Source of the DNA: JASBRS01 sp964496495
Lineage (GTDB): Bacteria; Deinococcota; Deinococci; Deinococcales; Trueperaceae
DNA: 64,000 nucleotides
Assembly (NCBI GenBank): GCA_964496495.1
Contig: CAZBZU010000001.1
Coordinates: forward strand, 62,001-126,000
Direction of reading: 5' to 3'
Part shown: positions 16,256 to 24,154 of the stretch, piece after piece
Layout of the letters: the number at the start of each line of letters is the position of its first letter
How positions within the stretch are numbered: the first letter of the stretch is position 1
The notes under the pieces: model-generated
What the model was told of the DNA's origin: nothing
Databases searched by the model: none
What the model saw: the letters and a program-made list of their open reading frames with translations, nothing else
Program-made: the position numbers and the translations under genes

Positions 16256-17155
16256 GTGGCCGAGCCCGTCCCCGTGTCGGAGATCACCGCACACGCTCTT
16301 CCCGCCAGGCGTCGCCGGCCGCGCTGGCTGAAGGTGTTGCTGGCCGACCGCCGCGCGTCGATCGGCCTGGTCGTGCTGCTCATCCTGGTGCTGGCAGCCG
16401 TCCTGGCCCCTTACGTGTCGCCGGCGAACCCAGACAGCATGGCCTACACGATGCTCGAGGCCCCGAGCTGGCACCATCCGTTCGGCACCGACGACCTGGG
16501 GCGCGACCTGCTCAGCCGGGTGATCTACGGAGCGCGGGTGTCGTTGTTCGTGGGCGTAGCCACGGTGTTCTCGTCGATGCTGGTGGGCGTGGTGATGGGC
16601 GTCCTGGCCGGCTACTACGGCGGCTGGCTCGACACCATCATCATGCGCTACATCGACCTCCAATGGGCCTTCCCCAACTTCATCATCGCCGTGTACCTGG
16701 TCGCCGTCTTCGGGGCGGGGCTGAGCAACGTCATCATCGCGATCGCGCTGGCCTTCCTGGACGACTTCGCGCGCATCGCCCGCGGCATGGTGCTGACCAT
16801 CCGCGAGCTGGACTACGTCGAAGGCGCGCGGGCGCTGGGCGCCTCGGACCTGCGGCTGATGCTCCGCCACATCCTCCCCAACTCCATGGCGCCGCTCATC
16901 GTGCAGGCGACGGTGAGCGTGTCCTACGCCATCCTCGCCGAGGCGGGGCTCAGCTTCCTGGGGTTGGGCGTCAAGGCCTCCACGCCCACCTGGGGCCTGA
17001 TCCTGAGCGACGGCAGGAGCTTCATCACCCGGGCATGGTGGCTGGGGATCTTCCCGGGCGTGGCGATCATGGTCACCGTCCTCAGCATCAACTTCTTCGG
17101 CGACTACCTCCGCGATCTTCTCGACGTGCGCGAGACCAGCACGGAGAGGAGCTGA
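16256..17155 (+). CDS. Peptide ABC transporter permease (DppC type)
   Basis: A 299-residue partner permease. A polar N-terminal region of about 35 residues is followed by TM1 near 40-60, the conserved HHPFGTDDLGRDLLSRVIYGARVSL loop, and an EAA loop ELDYVEGARALGASDLRLMLRHILPNSMAPLIV. GTG 16256 has a near-perfect GAGGTGA site five bases upstream. GTG 16247, which overlaps the upstream stop, is the alternative. No ATP-binding subunit follows, so the transporter must borrow ATPases encoded elsewhere. Confidence 0.92.
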   Translation: MAEPVPVSEITAHALPARRRRPRWLKVLLADRRASIGLVVLLILVLAAVLAPYVSPANPDSMAYTMLEAPSWHHPFGTDDLGRDLLSRVIYGARVSLFVGVATVFSSMLVGVVMGVLAGYYGGWLDTIIMRYIDLQWAFPNFIIAVYLVAVFGAGLSNVIIAIALAFLDDFARIARGMVLTIRELDYVEGARALGASDLRLMLRHILPNSMAPLIVQATVSVSYAILAEAGLSFLGLGVKASTPTWGLILSDGRSFITRAWWLGIFPGVAIMVTVLSINFFGDYLRDLLDVRETSTERS

Positions 17156-17289
17156 TGGCGAGGACGGAAGCGGGGTCCGGCGCGCGTCGCCTTCTGGGTG
17201 CGCGTGGCCGGTCGCGCCTGCCGCGTCGCCGCTGGGCGGTGGCCCCCGCGCTGCCCGCCGTGGGCGCGGGAACGCGCCGGGGACGGTAG
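17155..17289 (+). other. Open frame of 44 codons coupled to dppC, probably decayed
   Basis: An ATG at 17155 overlaps the permease stop as TGATG and has a strong GGAGAGGAG ribosome site. It opens an Arg/Ala/Gly-rich frame with no family features that ends at 17289, just before chrA. It looks like the initiation site of a lost third operon gene rather than a real protein, but a short peptide cannot be ruled out. Confidence 0.3.
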
Positions 17290-17292
17290 ACT
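17287..17292 (+). promoter_or_regulatory. -10 box TAGACT for chromate transporter
   Basis: TAGACT ends 7 bases before ATG 17300 without a ribosome site, in the leaderless arrangement. Confidence 0.65.
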
Positions 17293-17299
17293 CGGCAGC

Positions 17300-17842
17300 A
17301 TGCAGCTCTTCCGGTTGTTCTGGTCCTTCGCCAAGGTCGGGTTGTTCGGCTTCGGCGGCGGACCGTCGATGATCCCCCTGATCCAGGAGGAGGTCGTCGA
17401 GGTGCAGCACTGGCTCACCAAGGACGAGTTCCTCGACGCCTTCGCCTTCGGCAACTCGCTGCCCGGGCCCATCGCCACCAAGCTGGCCGGCTACGTCGGC
17501 TTCAAGGTCTCCGGCTGGCTGGGGGCGCTGATGGGGCTCATCGGCATCGCCGTGCCCACGGCGCTGGCGATGATCGCGCTGGGAGCGCTGTACATGCGCT
17601 ACCGCAACAGCCCCGTCATCGAGCACTTCCTGCGGGGCGTGCGGCCGGTGGTGGTGGCGTTGCTGGCGCTGGTGGTGTGGGAGTTCGCGCCGCGCGCCTT
17701 CGGCCTCCCGCCGCAGTGGTTGCGCAACTGGGCGCTGTGGCTGCTGGGGGCCGGCGCCTTCGTGCTGTCGCTCCGCTTCAACGTACATCCGGCCCTGCTG
17801 ATCGTGGCCGGCGGCCTGCTCGGCATCTTCGTGATCCATTGA
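17300..17842 (+). CDS. Chromate transporter, half-size ChrA
   Basis: A 180-residue single-domain member of the chromate ion transporter family. It has FAKVGLFGFGGGPSMIPLIQEEVV, a FLDAFAFGNSLPGPIATKLAGYVGF segment and about five further hydrophobic stretches. Half-size proteins usually work as a pair encoded by two adjacent genes. No second copy is beside this one, so it may form a homodimer or pair with a distant gene. Export of chromate or another oxyanion is inferred from the family. A leaderless promoter precedes it and a hairpin follows. Confidence 0.85.
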   Translation: MQLFRLFWSFAKVGLFGFGGGPSMIPLIQEEVVEVQHWLTKDEFLDAFAFGNSLPGPIATKLAGYVGFKVSGWLGALMGLIGIAVPTALAMIALGALYMRYRNSPVIEHFLRGVRPVVVALLALVVWEFAPRAFGLPPQWLRNWALWLLGAGAFVLSLRFNVHPALLIVAGGLLGIFVIH

Positions 17843-17863
17843 GCCGGCGGCGCGCCCGCCGGC
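17843..17863 (+). terminator. Hairpin after chromate transporter
   Basis: GCCGGCGG (17843-17850) and CCGCCGGC (17856-17863) form a perfect 8-bp stem with a 5-base loop immediately after the TGA stop. It is followed by a TAGACT box at 17867-17872 for the FKBP gene. Confidence 0.6.
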
Positions 17864-17866
17864 GGT

Positions 17867-17872
17867 TAGACT
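17867..17872 (+). promoter_or_regulatory. -10 box TAGACT for FKBP gene
   Basis: TAGACT lies about 64 bases upstream of ATG 17937. This gene has a true leader and a strong AAGGAGG ribosome site, so it is not leaderless. Confidence 0.5.
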
Positions 17873-17936
17873 GCCCCGCCGCGGCCGCCGGCCGCCCCCC
17901 ACGCCGGGCGGCCCGGTCGCCAGGAAGGAGGCCACC

Positions 17937-18371
17937 ATGGCAGCCGCCAAGAATGGCGACACCGTGCGAGTGCACTATGTCGGGCGCCTCGACGACGGAA
18001 CCGTGTTCGACTCGTCGCGCGAGCGGGAGCCGCTGGAGTTCACGGTAGGCTCGGGCGAGGTCATCCCCGGCTTCGAGCAGGCCGTCGAGGGCATGGAGGT
18101 CGGCGAGGCGCGTCAGACGCGTGTCGAGGCCGGCGAGGCGTACGGTGAGCGGCGCTCGGACCTGGTGCTCGACCTGCCGCGGGAGCAGGTGCCGGAAGGC
18201 CTGGGCATCGCTCCCGGGATGCGGCTGGAGTTGCGCCAGGCCGATGGCCAGGCGGTGCCCGTGACCGTCGCCGAGGTCGGTGAGAACAGCGTCACGCTCG
18301 ACGCCAATCACCCGCTCGCCGGCCAGGATCTGAACTTCGAGCTCGAGTTGATGGAGATCGCCGGCGGCTGA
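17937..18371 (+). CDS. FKBP-type peptidyl-prolyl isomerase, SlyD-like
   Basis: A 144-residue prolyl isomerase and chaperone. It has VRVHYVGRLDDGTVFDSSRER, then GSGEVIPGFEQAVEGMEVGE, an insert-in-flap domain (about residues 65-120 with PREQVPEGLGIAPG) and DANHPLAGQDLNFELELMEI at the end, which is the SlyD arrangement. The His/Cys-rich metal-binding tail of enterobacterial SlyD is absent. ATG 17937 follows AAGGAGGCCACC. It would speed proline-limited folding in the cytoplasm. Confidence 0.9.
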   Translation: MAAAKNGDTVRVHYVGRLDDGTVFDSSREREPLEFTVGSGEVIPGFEQAVEGMEVGEARQTRVEAGEAYGERRSDLVLDLPREQVPEGLGIAPGMRLELRQADGQAVPVTVAEVGENSVTLDANHPLAGQDLNFELELMEIAGG

Positions 18372-18387
18372 GAACGCCACCGGGGCC

Positions 18388-18927
18388 GTGCACGCGCCCA
18401 TCGAAGCGCTCGAGGGCGCGCTCGCCCGGCGCGGCTACGCCTGCGAGGCGGGCGCCCTGGTGCAGACCGCCGAGCTCACGGCGATGGCGCCCTGCGCCGG
18501 CACGGGGGAGTTCCGGGTTCGCTGGCAGAGGGCCCCGAGCGACGCCTGGTTGGAGACGCTGGCGCGCGGCAGCTGAAGCGATGCGGCGGCGATGGCGGTT
18601 CGGGCCGCCGGCCTCGGGGCTATGGCGTCGTCCGCGGTGTTCGTGTCCGCGGAGCTGGACGGCTTCCCGGTGAGCGCCGGGTTGGGCGTGGCTGCCGGCG
18701 CCCGGCTGGGTGTCTTCAACATGGCCACGCGTCCCAGGGCGCGCCGGCGCGGCGCGGCACGAGCCGTGCTGGCGGGCATCGCCCGCTGGGGCAAGGCGGA
18801 GGGTGTTGCGGCTGCCTACCTCCAGGTCCATCCCGCCAACGCCGCCGCCCTGGCGCTCTACGCCACCGCCGGGTTCGTCTCCCACCACGCCTACCGCTGT
18901 TGGACGGCGCCGCGCCCCGGTCAGTAG
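18388..18927 (+). pseudogene. GNAT acetyltransferase, broken by in-frame stop
   Basis: Two open stretches in the same frame are separated only by TGA at 18574-18576. The first reads IEALEGALARRGY and continues to ETLARGS. The second ends in AAYLQVHPANAAALALYATAGFVSHHAYRCW, the classic C-terminal acetyl-CoA-binding end of a GNAT enzyme. A single TGG-to-TGA change would explain the break. The 5' part of the usual longer enzyme of this kind also seems missing, since FKBP ends 16 bases upstream. The last 7 bases overlap the convergent mreB gene. Confidence 0.65.
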
Positions 18928-19931
18928 CGCAGGACGGTGCTGCGCGCGTCCTGAAGCACGTGGGACATGTCGAGCGCCTTGGCGGTGCCGAGCACGACGC
19001 AGTCCTCGGGCGTCTCCGCGACCGCCACCGGGATGTTGGTCACGCGCCTGAGGTAGGCGTCGAGGTTGCGCAGCTTGGCCCCGCCGCCGGTCATCACGAT
19101 GCCGCGCTCGATGACGTCGGAGACCAGCTCGGGGGGCGCCTGCTCCAGCACCTTGCGGACGCCGGCCGCGATCTTGTCGAGCGAGCCGCCGAGGCTCCGG
19201 ACGACGTCCTCGGTGGTGATGCTCACGCTCTTGGGCATGCCGTCGATGAGGTCGCGCCCACGCACCTCCATGGCGCGATCGTCGTCCTCGTTGACGACCA
19301 CCGCCGCACCGACGGTGCGCTTGATCTCCTCGGCGGTGCGGTCGCCAATGAGCAGGTTGTGCTGCGCCTTGACGAACGCCATCAAGTCGCGGTCGAAGGT
19401 GTTGCCCGCGATCCGCAGGCTCTCCGACACCACGATGCCGCCCATCGAGATGATGGCGATGTCGGTGGTGCCGCCGCCGATGTCGATCACCATCGACCCG
19501 ACCGGATCGGCGATGTTGATGCCGGCCCCGATCGCCCCGGCGACGGGCTCCTCGATGAGGAACGCCTTGCGCGCGCCGATCTCGTTCACGGCCTGCAGGA
19601 CGGCGCGCTTCTCCACCTCGGTGATGCCGCTGGGGATGCACACCATGATGTTGGGTCGAAGCAGGCGGTTGGCGCCGGTCAGCACCTTGGAGATGAAGGC
19701 CTTGAGCATCTTCTCGGTGAGGGTGTAGTCGGCGATGACGCCGTCGGCCATGGGCCTTACGGCGGTAATGTTGCCCGGCGTGCGGCCGAGCATGCGGTAG
19801 GCGTCCTGACCCACTGCCTTGACGTCGGTAGTGCCCTTCACGACCGCAATCACGGCGGGCTCCCGGAGCATCACGCCCCTGCCCTTGACATGGATGCGGA
19901 CGTTGGTGGTCCCGAGATCAACCCCGATCAT
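18921..19931 (-). CDS. mreB: Rod shape-determining protein MreB/Mbl
   Basis: A 336-residue bacterial actin that polymerises under the inner membrane and guides lateral wall synthesis. Actin-fold motifs are MIGVDLGTTNVRI (phosphate 1), VIDIGGGTTDIAIISMGG (phosphate 2), and GIVMTGGGAKLRNLDAYL (adenosine). The connecting EEPVAGAIGAGI is also present. It starts directly at the phosphate-1 strand, lacking the usual short amphipathic N terminus. mreC and mreD do not follow. A TAGCGT box ends 6 bases upstream of ATG 19931. Confidence 0.95.
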   Translation of the reverse strand: MIGVDLGTTNVRIHVKGRGVMLREPAVIAVVKGTTDVKAVGQDAYRMLGRTPGNITAVRPMADGVIADYTLTEKMLKAFISKVLTGANRLLRPNIMVCIPSGITEVEKRAVLQAVNEIGARKAFLIEEPVAGAIGAGINIADPVGSMVIDIGGGTTDIAIISMGGIVVSESLRIAGNTFDRDLMAFVKAQHNLLIGDRTAEEIKRTVGAAVVVNEDDDRAMEVRGRDLIDGMPKSVSITTEDVVRSLGGSLDKIAAGVRKVLEQAPPELVSDVIERGIVMTGGGAKLRNLDAYLRRVTNIPVAVAETPEDCVVLGTAKALDMSHVLQDARSTVLRY

Positions 19932-19937
19932 GACGCT

Positions 19938-19943
19938 ACGCTA
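19938..19943 (-). promoter_or_regulatory. -10 box TAGCGT for mreB
   Basis: On the minus strand TAGCGT ends 6 bases before ATG 19931 and no ribosome site is present. The match is less TATACT-like than others. Confidence 0.45.
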
Positions 19944-20028
19944 TCAGGTCCGCGAGGCCGGCATTGCGAGCGATGCCCCACACCTGCCCGGGGCCGCGGC
20001 GGCGGCCGGCCGCGCAGCCACGACGCGT

Positions 20029-20034
20029 TAGTAT
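20029..20034 (+). promoter_or_regulatory. -10 box TAGTAT for quinone oxidoreductase
   Basis: TAGTAT lies 20 bases before ATG 20054. The short leader carries GGGAGG five bases from the start, so this transcript keeps a Shine-Dalgarno. Confidence 0.5.
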
Positions 20035-20053
20035 CGGCGGCAGGGAGGCGCTC

Positions 20054-21040
20054 ATGAAGGCGATCGTGGTTGGCGAAGGCGGCGAGCTCAGCTACTCGGA
20101 CGTTCCCGACCCGCGCCTGCGGCCCGGCGAGGTGATGGTGGACGTGCACGCCACCGCCCTCAACCGGGCGGACCTGTCGCAACGCGCCGGCTCCTACCCG
20201 CCGCCGCCGGGCGAGAGTGAGATCCTCGGGTTGGAGATGGCCGGGGTCGTGAGCGAGGTGCCCGAGGGCGTCCGCGGCGTACGCCTCGGTGACCGCGTGT
20301 GCGCCCTGCTTCCCGGCGGCGGCTACGCGGAGCGCGTGGCGGTGCCGGCCGGCATGCTGATGCCCGTTCCGGAGGGGTGGAGCTTCGCCGAGGCGGCGGC
20401 GTTGCCGGAAGCGGCCTTCACCGCCTTCCTCAACCTCTTCCTGGAGGCCGGCCTGCGCGCCGGCGAGAGGGTGCTGGTGCACGGCGGCGCCAGTGGCGTG
20501 GGCACCGCAGCCATCCGCCAGGCGGTGCTCGCGGGGGCGTCGGTGTTCGCCACCGCGGGCAGCGAGGCGAAGGTGACGGCGTGCCGTGAGCTCGGGGCGG
20601 AGCTGGTGGTGAACTACCGTCAGCGCGACTTCGCCGAGGTGATCGCAGACCACGCCGGCGGCGTCGACGTGATCCTCGACATGGTGGGCGAAGCGTACTT
20701 CGAGCGCAACTTCGATCTCCTGAACCTGAACGGGCGGATGGTGTTCATCGCGTCGCTGAGCGGACGTAGCGCCACCTTCGATATCCTCCGCCTGATGGGC
20801 AAGCGCGCCATGCTCAAGGGGTCCACCCTGCGGGCCCGGCCGCTGGACGAGAAGATACGCATCCGCGAGGCGTTCGAGGAGCGCTTCGGACAGGCGTTGG
20901 CGGAGGGCAGGCTCGACCCCGTCATCGACCGGGTCATGAGGATCGAGGAGGCGGCGGCGGCCCATGCCCGGATGCGTGACAACCGCAACATCGGGAAGAT
21001 CGTGCTGTTGCTGCGGGAAGGCGCTGACCGCTCGAGCTAG
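20054..21040 (+). CDS. NAD(P)H quinone oxidoreductase family protein
   Basis: A 328-residue zinc-free medium-chain reductase of the QOR/PIG3 kind. It has ALNRADLSQRAGSYPPPPGESEILGLEMAGVV near the N terminus and the NADPH-binding VLVHGGASGVGTAAIRQAVLAGASV near residue 140. The GGVDVILDMVGEAYFERNFDLL and LKGSTLRARPLDEK stretches typical of TP53I3-like quinone reductases are also present. No zinc-binding cysteine cluster is found. It would reduce quinones or enones with NADPH. ATG 20054 has GGGAGG five bases upstream. It is divergent from mreB. Confidence 0.9.
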   Translation: MKAIVVGEGGELSYSDVPDPRLRPGEVMVDVHATALNRADLSQRAGSYPPPPGESEILGLEMAGVVSEVPEGVRGVRLGDRVCALLPGGGYAERVAVPAGMLMPVPEGWSFAEAAALPEAAFTAFLNLFLEAGLRAGERVLVHGGASGVGTAAIRQAVLAGASVFATAGSEAKVTACRELGAELVVNYRQRDFAEVIADHAGGVDVILDMVGEAYFERNFDLLNLNGRMVFIASLSGRSATFDILRLMGKRAMLKGSTLRARPLDEKIRIREAFEERFGQALAEGRLDPVIDRVMRIEEAAAAHARMRDNRNIGKIVLLLREGADRSS

Positions 21041-21248
21041 GCGGCGGTCGACCGGGAAGTAGGCCCGAGGGCGCCCCGCCGGGGGGCATCGGAACCGAGG
21101 CGACCCTCGAGGCTTGGGCAGACGCTAGCAGGCTGCGGGCGGGTCGGGGACGACGACCGCCACGCTCCCCCAGACGGCCTGGGCGCGAGCCGAGGCGTCG
21201 GGGCTCGCCGCGCGGGACCGGGCGCCCGGGCGCCGCCGGGGCCGACCG

Positions 21249-21254
21249 TATACT
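21249..21254 (+). promoter_or_regulatory. -10 box TATACT for methyltransferase
   Basis: TATACT ends 8 bases before ATG 21263 with no ribosome site. The preceding 21041-21240 stretch is GC-rich and holds no gene. Confidence 0.7.
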
Positions 21255-21262
21255 GTGCGCGC

Positions 21263-21994
21263 ATGCAACCCAGGCCCTTCACCGCCCTCGCCGAGGTGTA
21301 CGACGCCATCATGGCCGACGTCGAGTACCAGGAGTGGACGGACTTCATCCTGCGGCTGGCGCGGGAGCGCGGGTTCCGAGGCGGCCGGCTGCTCGACCTT
21401 GGCTGCGGCACGGGCAACGCCACCGCCCCGATGGTGGCGCGAGGCCTCGAGGTCGTCGGCGTCGATGCGTCGGACGCCATGCTGGCCGTGGCGCGGCGCA
21501 AGCTGCCGGAGGTGCGCTTCCACCGCGCGGACGTGCGGCGACTACGACTCCGCGGACGCTTCGAGCTGGCCTACTCGGTCTTCGACGCCCTGAACAACCT
21601 GCTCGATCCCGCGGGCTTCGCGGCCATGGCCCGTCGCGTGTGGCGGCTGCTGATGCCCGGCGGGCTGTTCATCTTCGACATGAACACTACCGTGGGACTG
21701 CGCGACCTCTGGGAGGGGGGCTGCGTCGAGGGCTGGGCGGGCGACGTCTACTACCGCTGGGTCCACAGCTTCGACGAGGCGCGCGGCCTCGCGACCGTGG
21801 AGGCCTTCTGCGAGACGCAGGTGGGCGCCTTCACCGAGGTGCATCGCGAGCGGCCCTACGACCCTCCGGAGCTGCGCGCGCTACTCGGCGAGGCCGGGTT
21901 CGAGGCGGTCGAGGCGCTCTCCTACCCCAGCGCACACCCCGCGCCGGAGGATGCGGCCCGGGTGTGGGTGGTGGCGCGCAAGCCGTGCCGCTGA
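21263..21994 (+). CDS. SAM-dependent class I methyltransferase
   Basis: A 243-residue methyltransferase. Motif I is RLLDLGCGTGNATAPMVARG, followed by the acidic end of beta 2 (VVGVDASDAMLAVAR), a FHRADVRRLRL motif II and YSVFDALNNLLDPAGF. The start FTALAEVYDAIMADVEYQEW is typical of small-molecule methyltransferases. The acceptor is not identifiable. It is convergent with the mmsB-like gene; a 7-bp hairpin separates them. Confidence 0.85.
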   Translation: MQPRPFTALAEVYDAIMADVEYQEWTDFILRLARERGFRGGRLLDLGCGTGNATAPMVARGLEVVGVDASDAMLAVARRKLPEVRFHRADVRRLRLRGRFELAYSVFDALNNLLDPAGFAAMARRVWRLLMPGGLFIFDMNTTVGLRDLWEGGCVEGWAGDVYYRWVHSFDEARGLATVEAFCETQVGAFTEVHRERPYDPPELRALLGEAGFEAVEALSYPSAHPAPEDAARVWVVARKPCR

Positions 21995-21995
21995 T

Positions 21996-22012
21996 CCGCG
22001 GCGTGGCCGCGG
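21996..22012. terminator. Hairpin between convergent methyltransferase and mmsB-like genes
   Basis: CCGCGGC (21996-22002) and GCCGCGG (22006-22012) form a perfect 7-bp stem with a 3-base loop in the 22-base gap between the two stops. It could serve both directions. Confidence 0.5.
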
Positions 22013-22016
22013 GGGC

Positions 22017-22898
22017 TCAGGCTTCCTCGGCGAGCCCGGCTTGCTCCCGCACGATGCGTGCGATGTTGGAGACGTCCTCGTCGCCGAAGCCGCGCCTCAC
22101 CAGGCTGGTCTCGAGCTGCTCGACGTAGGCCGCCACCGGGATGGCGACCCCCAGGTCGCGGGCCGACTGCAAGGCGATGCCGAGGTCCTTCCGGTGGAGC
22201 CGGGTGCGGAAGCCGAGCGGGTAGTGGCCGTGGATCATGTTGGGGCCCCGGTGCGTGAGCCCCCAGGAACCCGCCGCACCGCCAGAGACCGCCTCATGCG
22301 CGGCCTCGACGTCGATGCCTGCCGCCATGGCGAGCGTCAGGCCCTCGGCCACGGCCGCGTAGGTGCCGGCGATGATGACCTGGTTCACGGCCTTGGCCAC
22401 CTGGCCGCTTCCCAGCGGGCCCACGTGAACGACCTTTCCCAGCACCTCCAGCGGCGGCCGCGCGCGCTCGAGGGCATCCTCGTCGCCGCCCACCATGACC
22501 GACAGCGTGCCCTTCTCGGCACCCTCGCTGCCACCGGAGACGGGCGCGTCCAACATGGCCACACCGTGATCGGTCAGCGCGGCACCGATGAGGCGCGTGG
22601 TGGCGGGGCTGATGGTGCTCATGTCGACGAGCACGCCTCCCCGCTCCATCCCTTCCACCACGCCGTCCTCTCCGAGCACGACCGCCTGGACGTCGGGCGT
22701 GTCGCTCACCATGGTGATCACCAGCTCGCGGTCGCGGGCGCACTCCCTGGGGGTGGCCGCGCGCCGCGCGCCCAGCGCCGCCAGCGGCTCCTCGCGCTCG
22801 CGCGTTCGGTTGTGGACGCTCAGGTCGAAGCCGGCTTCCAGCAGGCGGCGCGCCATCCGGCCGCCCATGGTGCCCAGCCCGATGAAACCGATCCTCAT
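22017..22898 (-). CDS. 3-hydroxyisobutyrate dehydrogenase family protein
   Basis: A 293-residue beta-hydroxyacid dehydrogenase. The Rossmann motif MRIGFIGLGTMGGRMARRLL opens the protein. The substrate loop is LDAPVSGGSEGAEKGTLSVMVGG, and the catalytic Lys is in GPLGSGQVAKAVNQ. The family oxidises 3-hydroxyisobutyrate, tartronate semialdehyde or similar acids with NAD(P). The exact substrate is not determined. ATG 22898 overlaps the acuC stop (ATGA), so it is the last gene of the acu operon. Confidence 0.88.
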   Translation of the reverse strand: MRIGFIGLGTMGGRMARRLLEAGFDLSVHNRTREREEPLAALGARRAATPRECARDRELVITMVSDTPDVQAVVLGEDGVVEGMERGGVLVDMSTISPATTRLIGAALTDHGVAMLDAPVSGGSEGAEKGTLSVMVGGDEDALERARPPLEVLGKVVHVGPLGSGQVAKAVNQVIIAGTYAAVAEGLTLAMAAGIDVEAAHEAVSGGAAGSWGLTHRGPNMIHGHYPLGFRTRLHRKDLGIALQSARDLGVAIPVAAYVEQLETSLVRRGFGDEDVSNIARIVREQAGLAEEA

Positions 22899-24154
22899 GC
22901 GGGCTCCTCCCCATCCCGGTGGCCCTGACCCGCCGCGGGGGCGCCGGCCCAGATCCTCTCCAGCACCTCCATCAGGCGTTCGGCCACCACGCGGTTGTGC
23001 GAGCTTACCGTGTCGCGCCGCGGCGCCGGCTCCCACGACGACGGGTCGTCGACCATGGTGCTGGGCAGGGCCACCGGGCTGGCCGCCTGCCACTGCCGGC
23101 GCCAGGCCGGCGGCACGACCTCCGGCATCTGCTGCGCGGTCATCGCCGCCCACAGCGACGCCCACGCCCGCGGTGCGGTACGGAACGGGTCGTAGCCGCC
23201 GCCCCCGGTCGCCACCAGGCGGCCCCCCGTCAGACGCTCGCTGAGGTCGATCATGCGTCTGTAGGCGGCGCCCATGGCGGCCAGGCTCAGCGACAGGTCC
23301 GCCAGCGGGTCGTTGCGGTGCATGTCGGCCCCGGCCTGCAGCACGATGAGGTCGGGCCGGAAGGCCTCCAGCGCCCGCGGCACCACCAGGTCGAAGACCT
23401 CCAGGAAGGAGGCGTCCTCGGTGAACGGCTCGAGCGGCATGTTCACGGCGTAGCCGCGTCCCGGCCCGCGACCGGTCTCGTAGGTGTGGCCGGTGCCGGG
23501 GAAGAGGTAGCGGCCCGACTCGTGGAGGCTGACGGTCATGACGCTGGGGGCGTCGTAGAACAGCCACTGCACGCCGTCGCCGTGGTGGACGTCGAGGTCG
23601 ACGTAGGCGACGCGCATGTCGTGCTCGTCGACGGCGCGGCGGATGCCCAGCGCCAGATCGTTGTAGACGCAGAAGCCGGACGCCTTGGCGCGCTGGGCGT
23701 GGTGCAGGCCGCCGGCGAAGCTCGCGGCCCGGCGCGCCCGTCCGCTCGCCACCAGCTCCACCGCCGTCACGGTGGCGGCACACACGCGCAGCACCGCTTC
23801 GTGCATGCCGCTGAACACCGGGTTGTCGCCGGTGCCGAGGCCGTAGGCGTAGGCCTCCTCGAGGCCGTCGCCGCGCCCGGCGCGCTTCACGGCGTCGATG
23901 TAGCTGGTGGCATGTACCCGGGCGAGCTCGCGTTCGGTGAGGTGGTCGACGTCGGCGTAAGCGGGCTCCACCAGCAGGCCCCCGGCCTCCAGCAGGGTAC
24001 GGGTCAGCTCCAGGCGCTCCGGCCGGAAGGGATGCTCGGGGGCGAGCTCGTACGTCGCCAGCGCCGCGTCGTAGACGAACCGCACCTGGGGCTCGCGGCC
24101 CGCGGCCGCCGGTGGCTCCGTCGTCGGACCGTCGCCGCTCGCGGCGGTACTCAT
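22895..24154 (-). CDS. acuC: AcuC-type protein deacetylase
   Basis: A 419-residue class I histone-deacetylase-fold enzyme. Zinc-site motifs are AYVDLDVHHGDGVQWLFY and VLQAGADMHRNDPL, with the charge-relay GGLHHAQRAKASGFCVYND and the closing GGGGYDPFRTAPRAW. AcuC removes acetyl groups from acetyl-CoA synthetase and so reactivates it. ATG 24154 overlaps the acuB stop and its own stop overlaps the next start, so coupling is tight on both sides. The first 30 residues are low-complexity. Confidence 0.93.
   Translation of the reverse strand: MSTAASGDGPTTEPPAAAGREPQVRFVYDAALATYELAPEHPFRPERLELTRTLLEAGGLLVEPAYADVDHLTERELARVHATSYIDAVKRAGRGDGLEEAYAYGLGTGDNPVFSGMHEAVLRVCAATVTAVELVASGRARRAASFAGGLHHAQRAKASGFCVYNDLALGIRRAVDEHDMRVAYVDLDVHHGDGVQWLFYDAPSVMTVSLHESGRYLFPGTGHTYETGRGPGRGYAVNMPLEPFTEDASFLEVFDLVVPRALEAFRPDLIVLQAGADMHRNDPLADLSLSLAAMGAAYRRMIDLSERLTGGRLVATGGGGYDPFRTAPRAWASLWAAMTAQQMPEVVPPAWRRQWQAASPVALPSTMVDDPSSWEPAPRRDTVSSHNRVVAERLMEVLERIWAGAPAAGQGHRDGEEPA

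Noticed and set aside
18574..18576. TGA in the GNAT gene read as selenocysteine
   Set aside because: No SECIS-like hairpin directly after the codon, the family does not use selenocysteine, and the N-terminal part is also incomplete.
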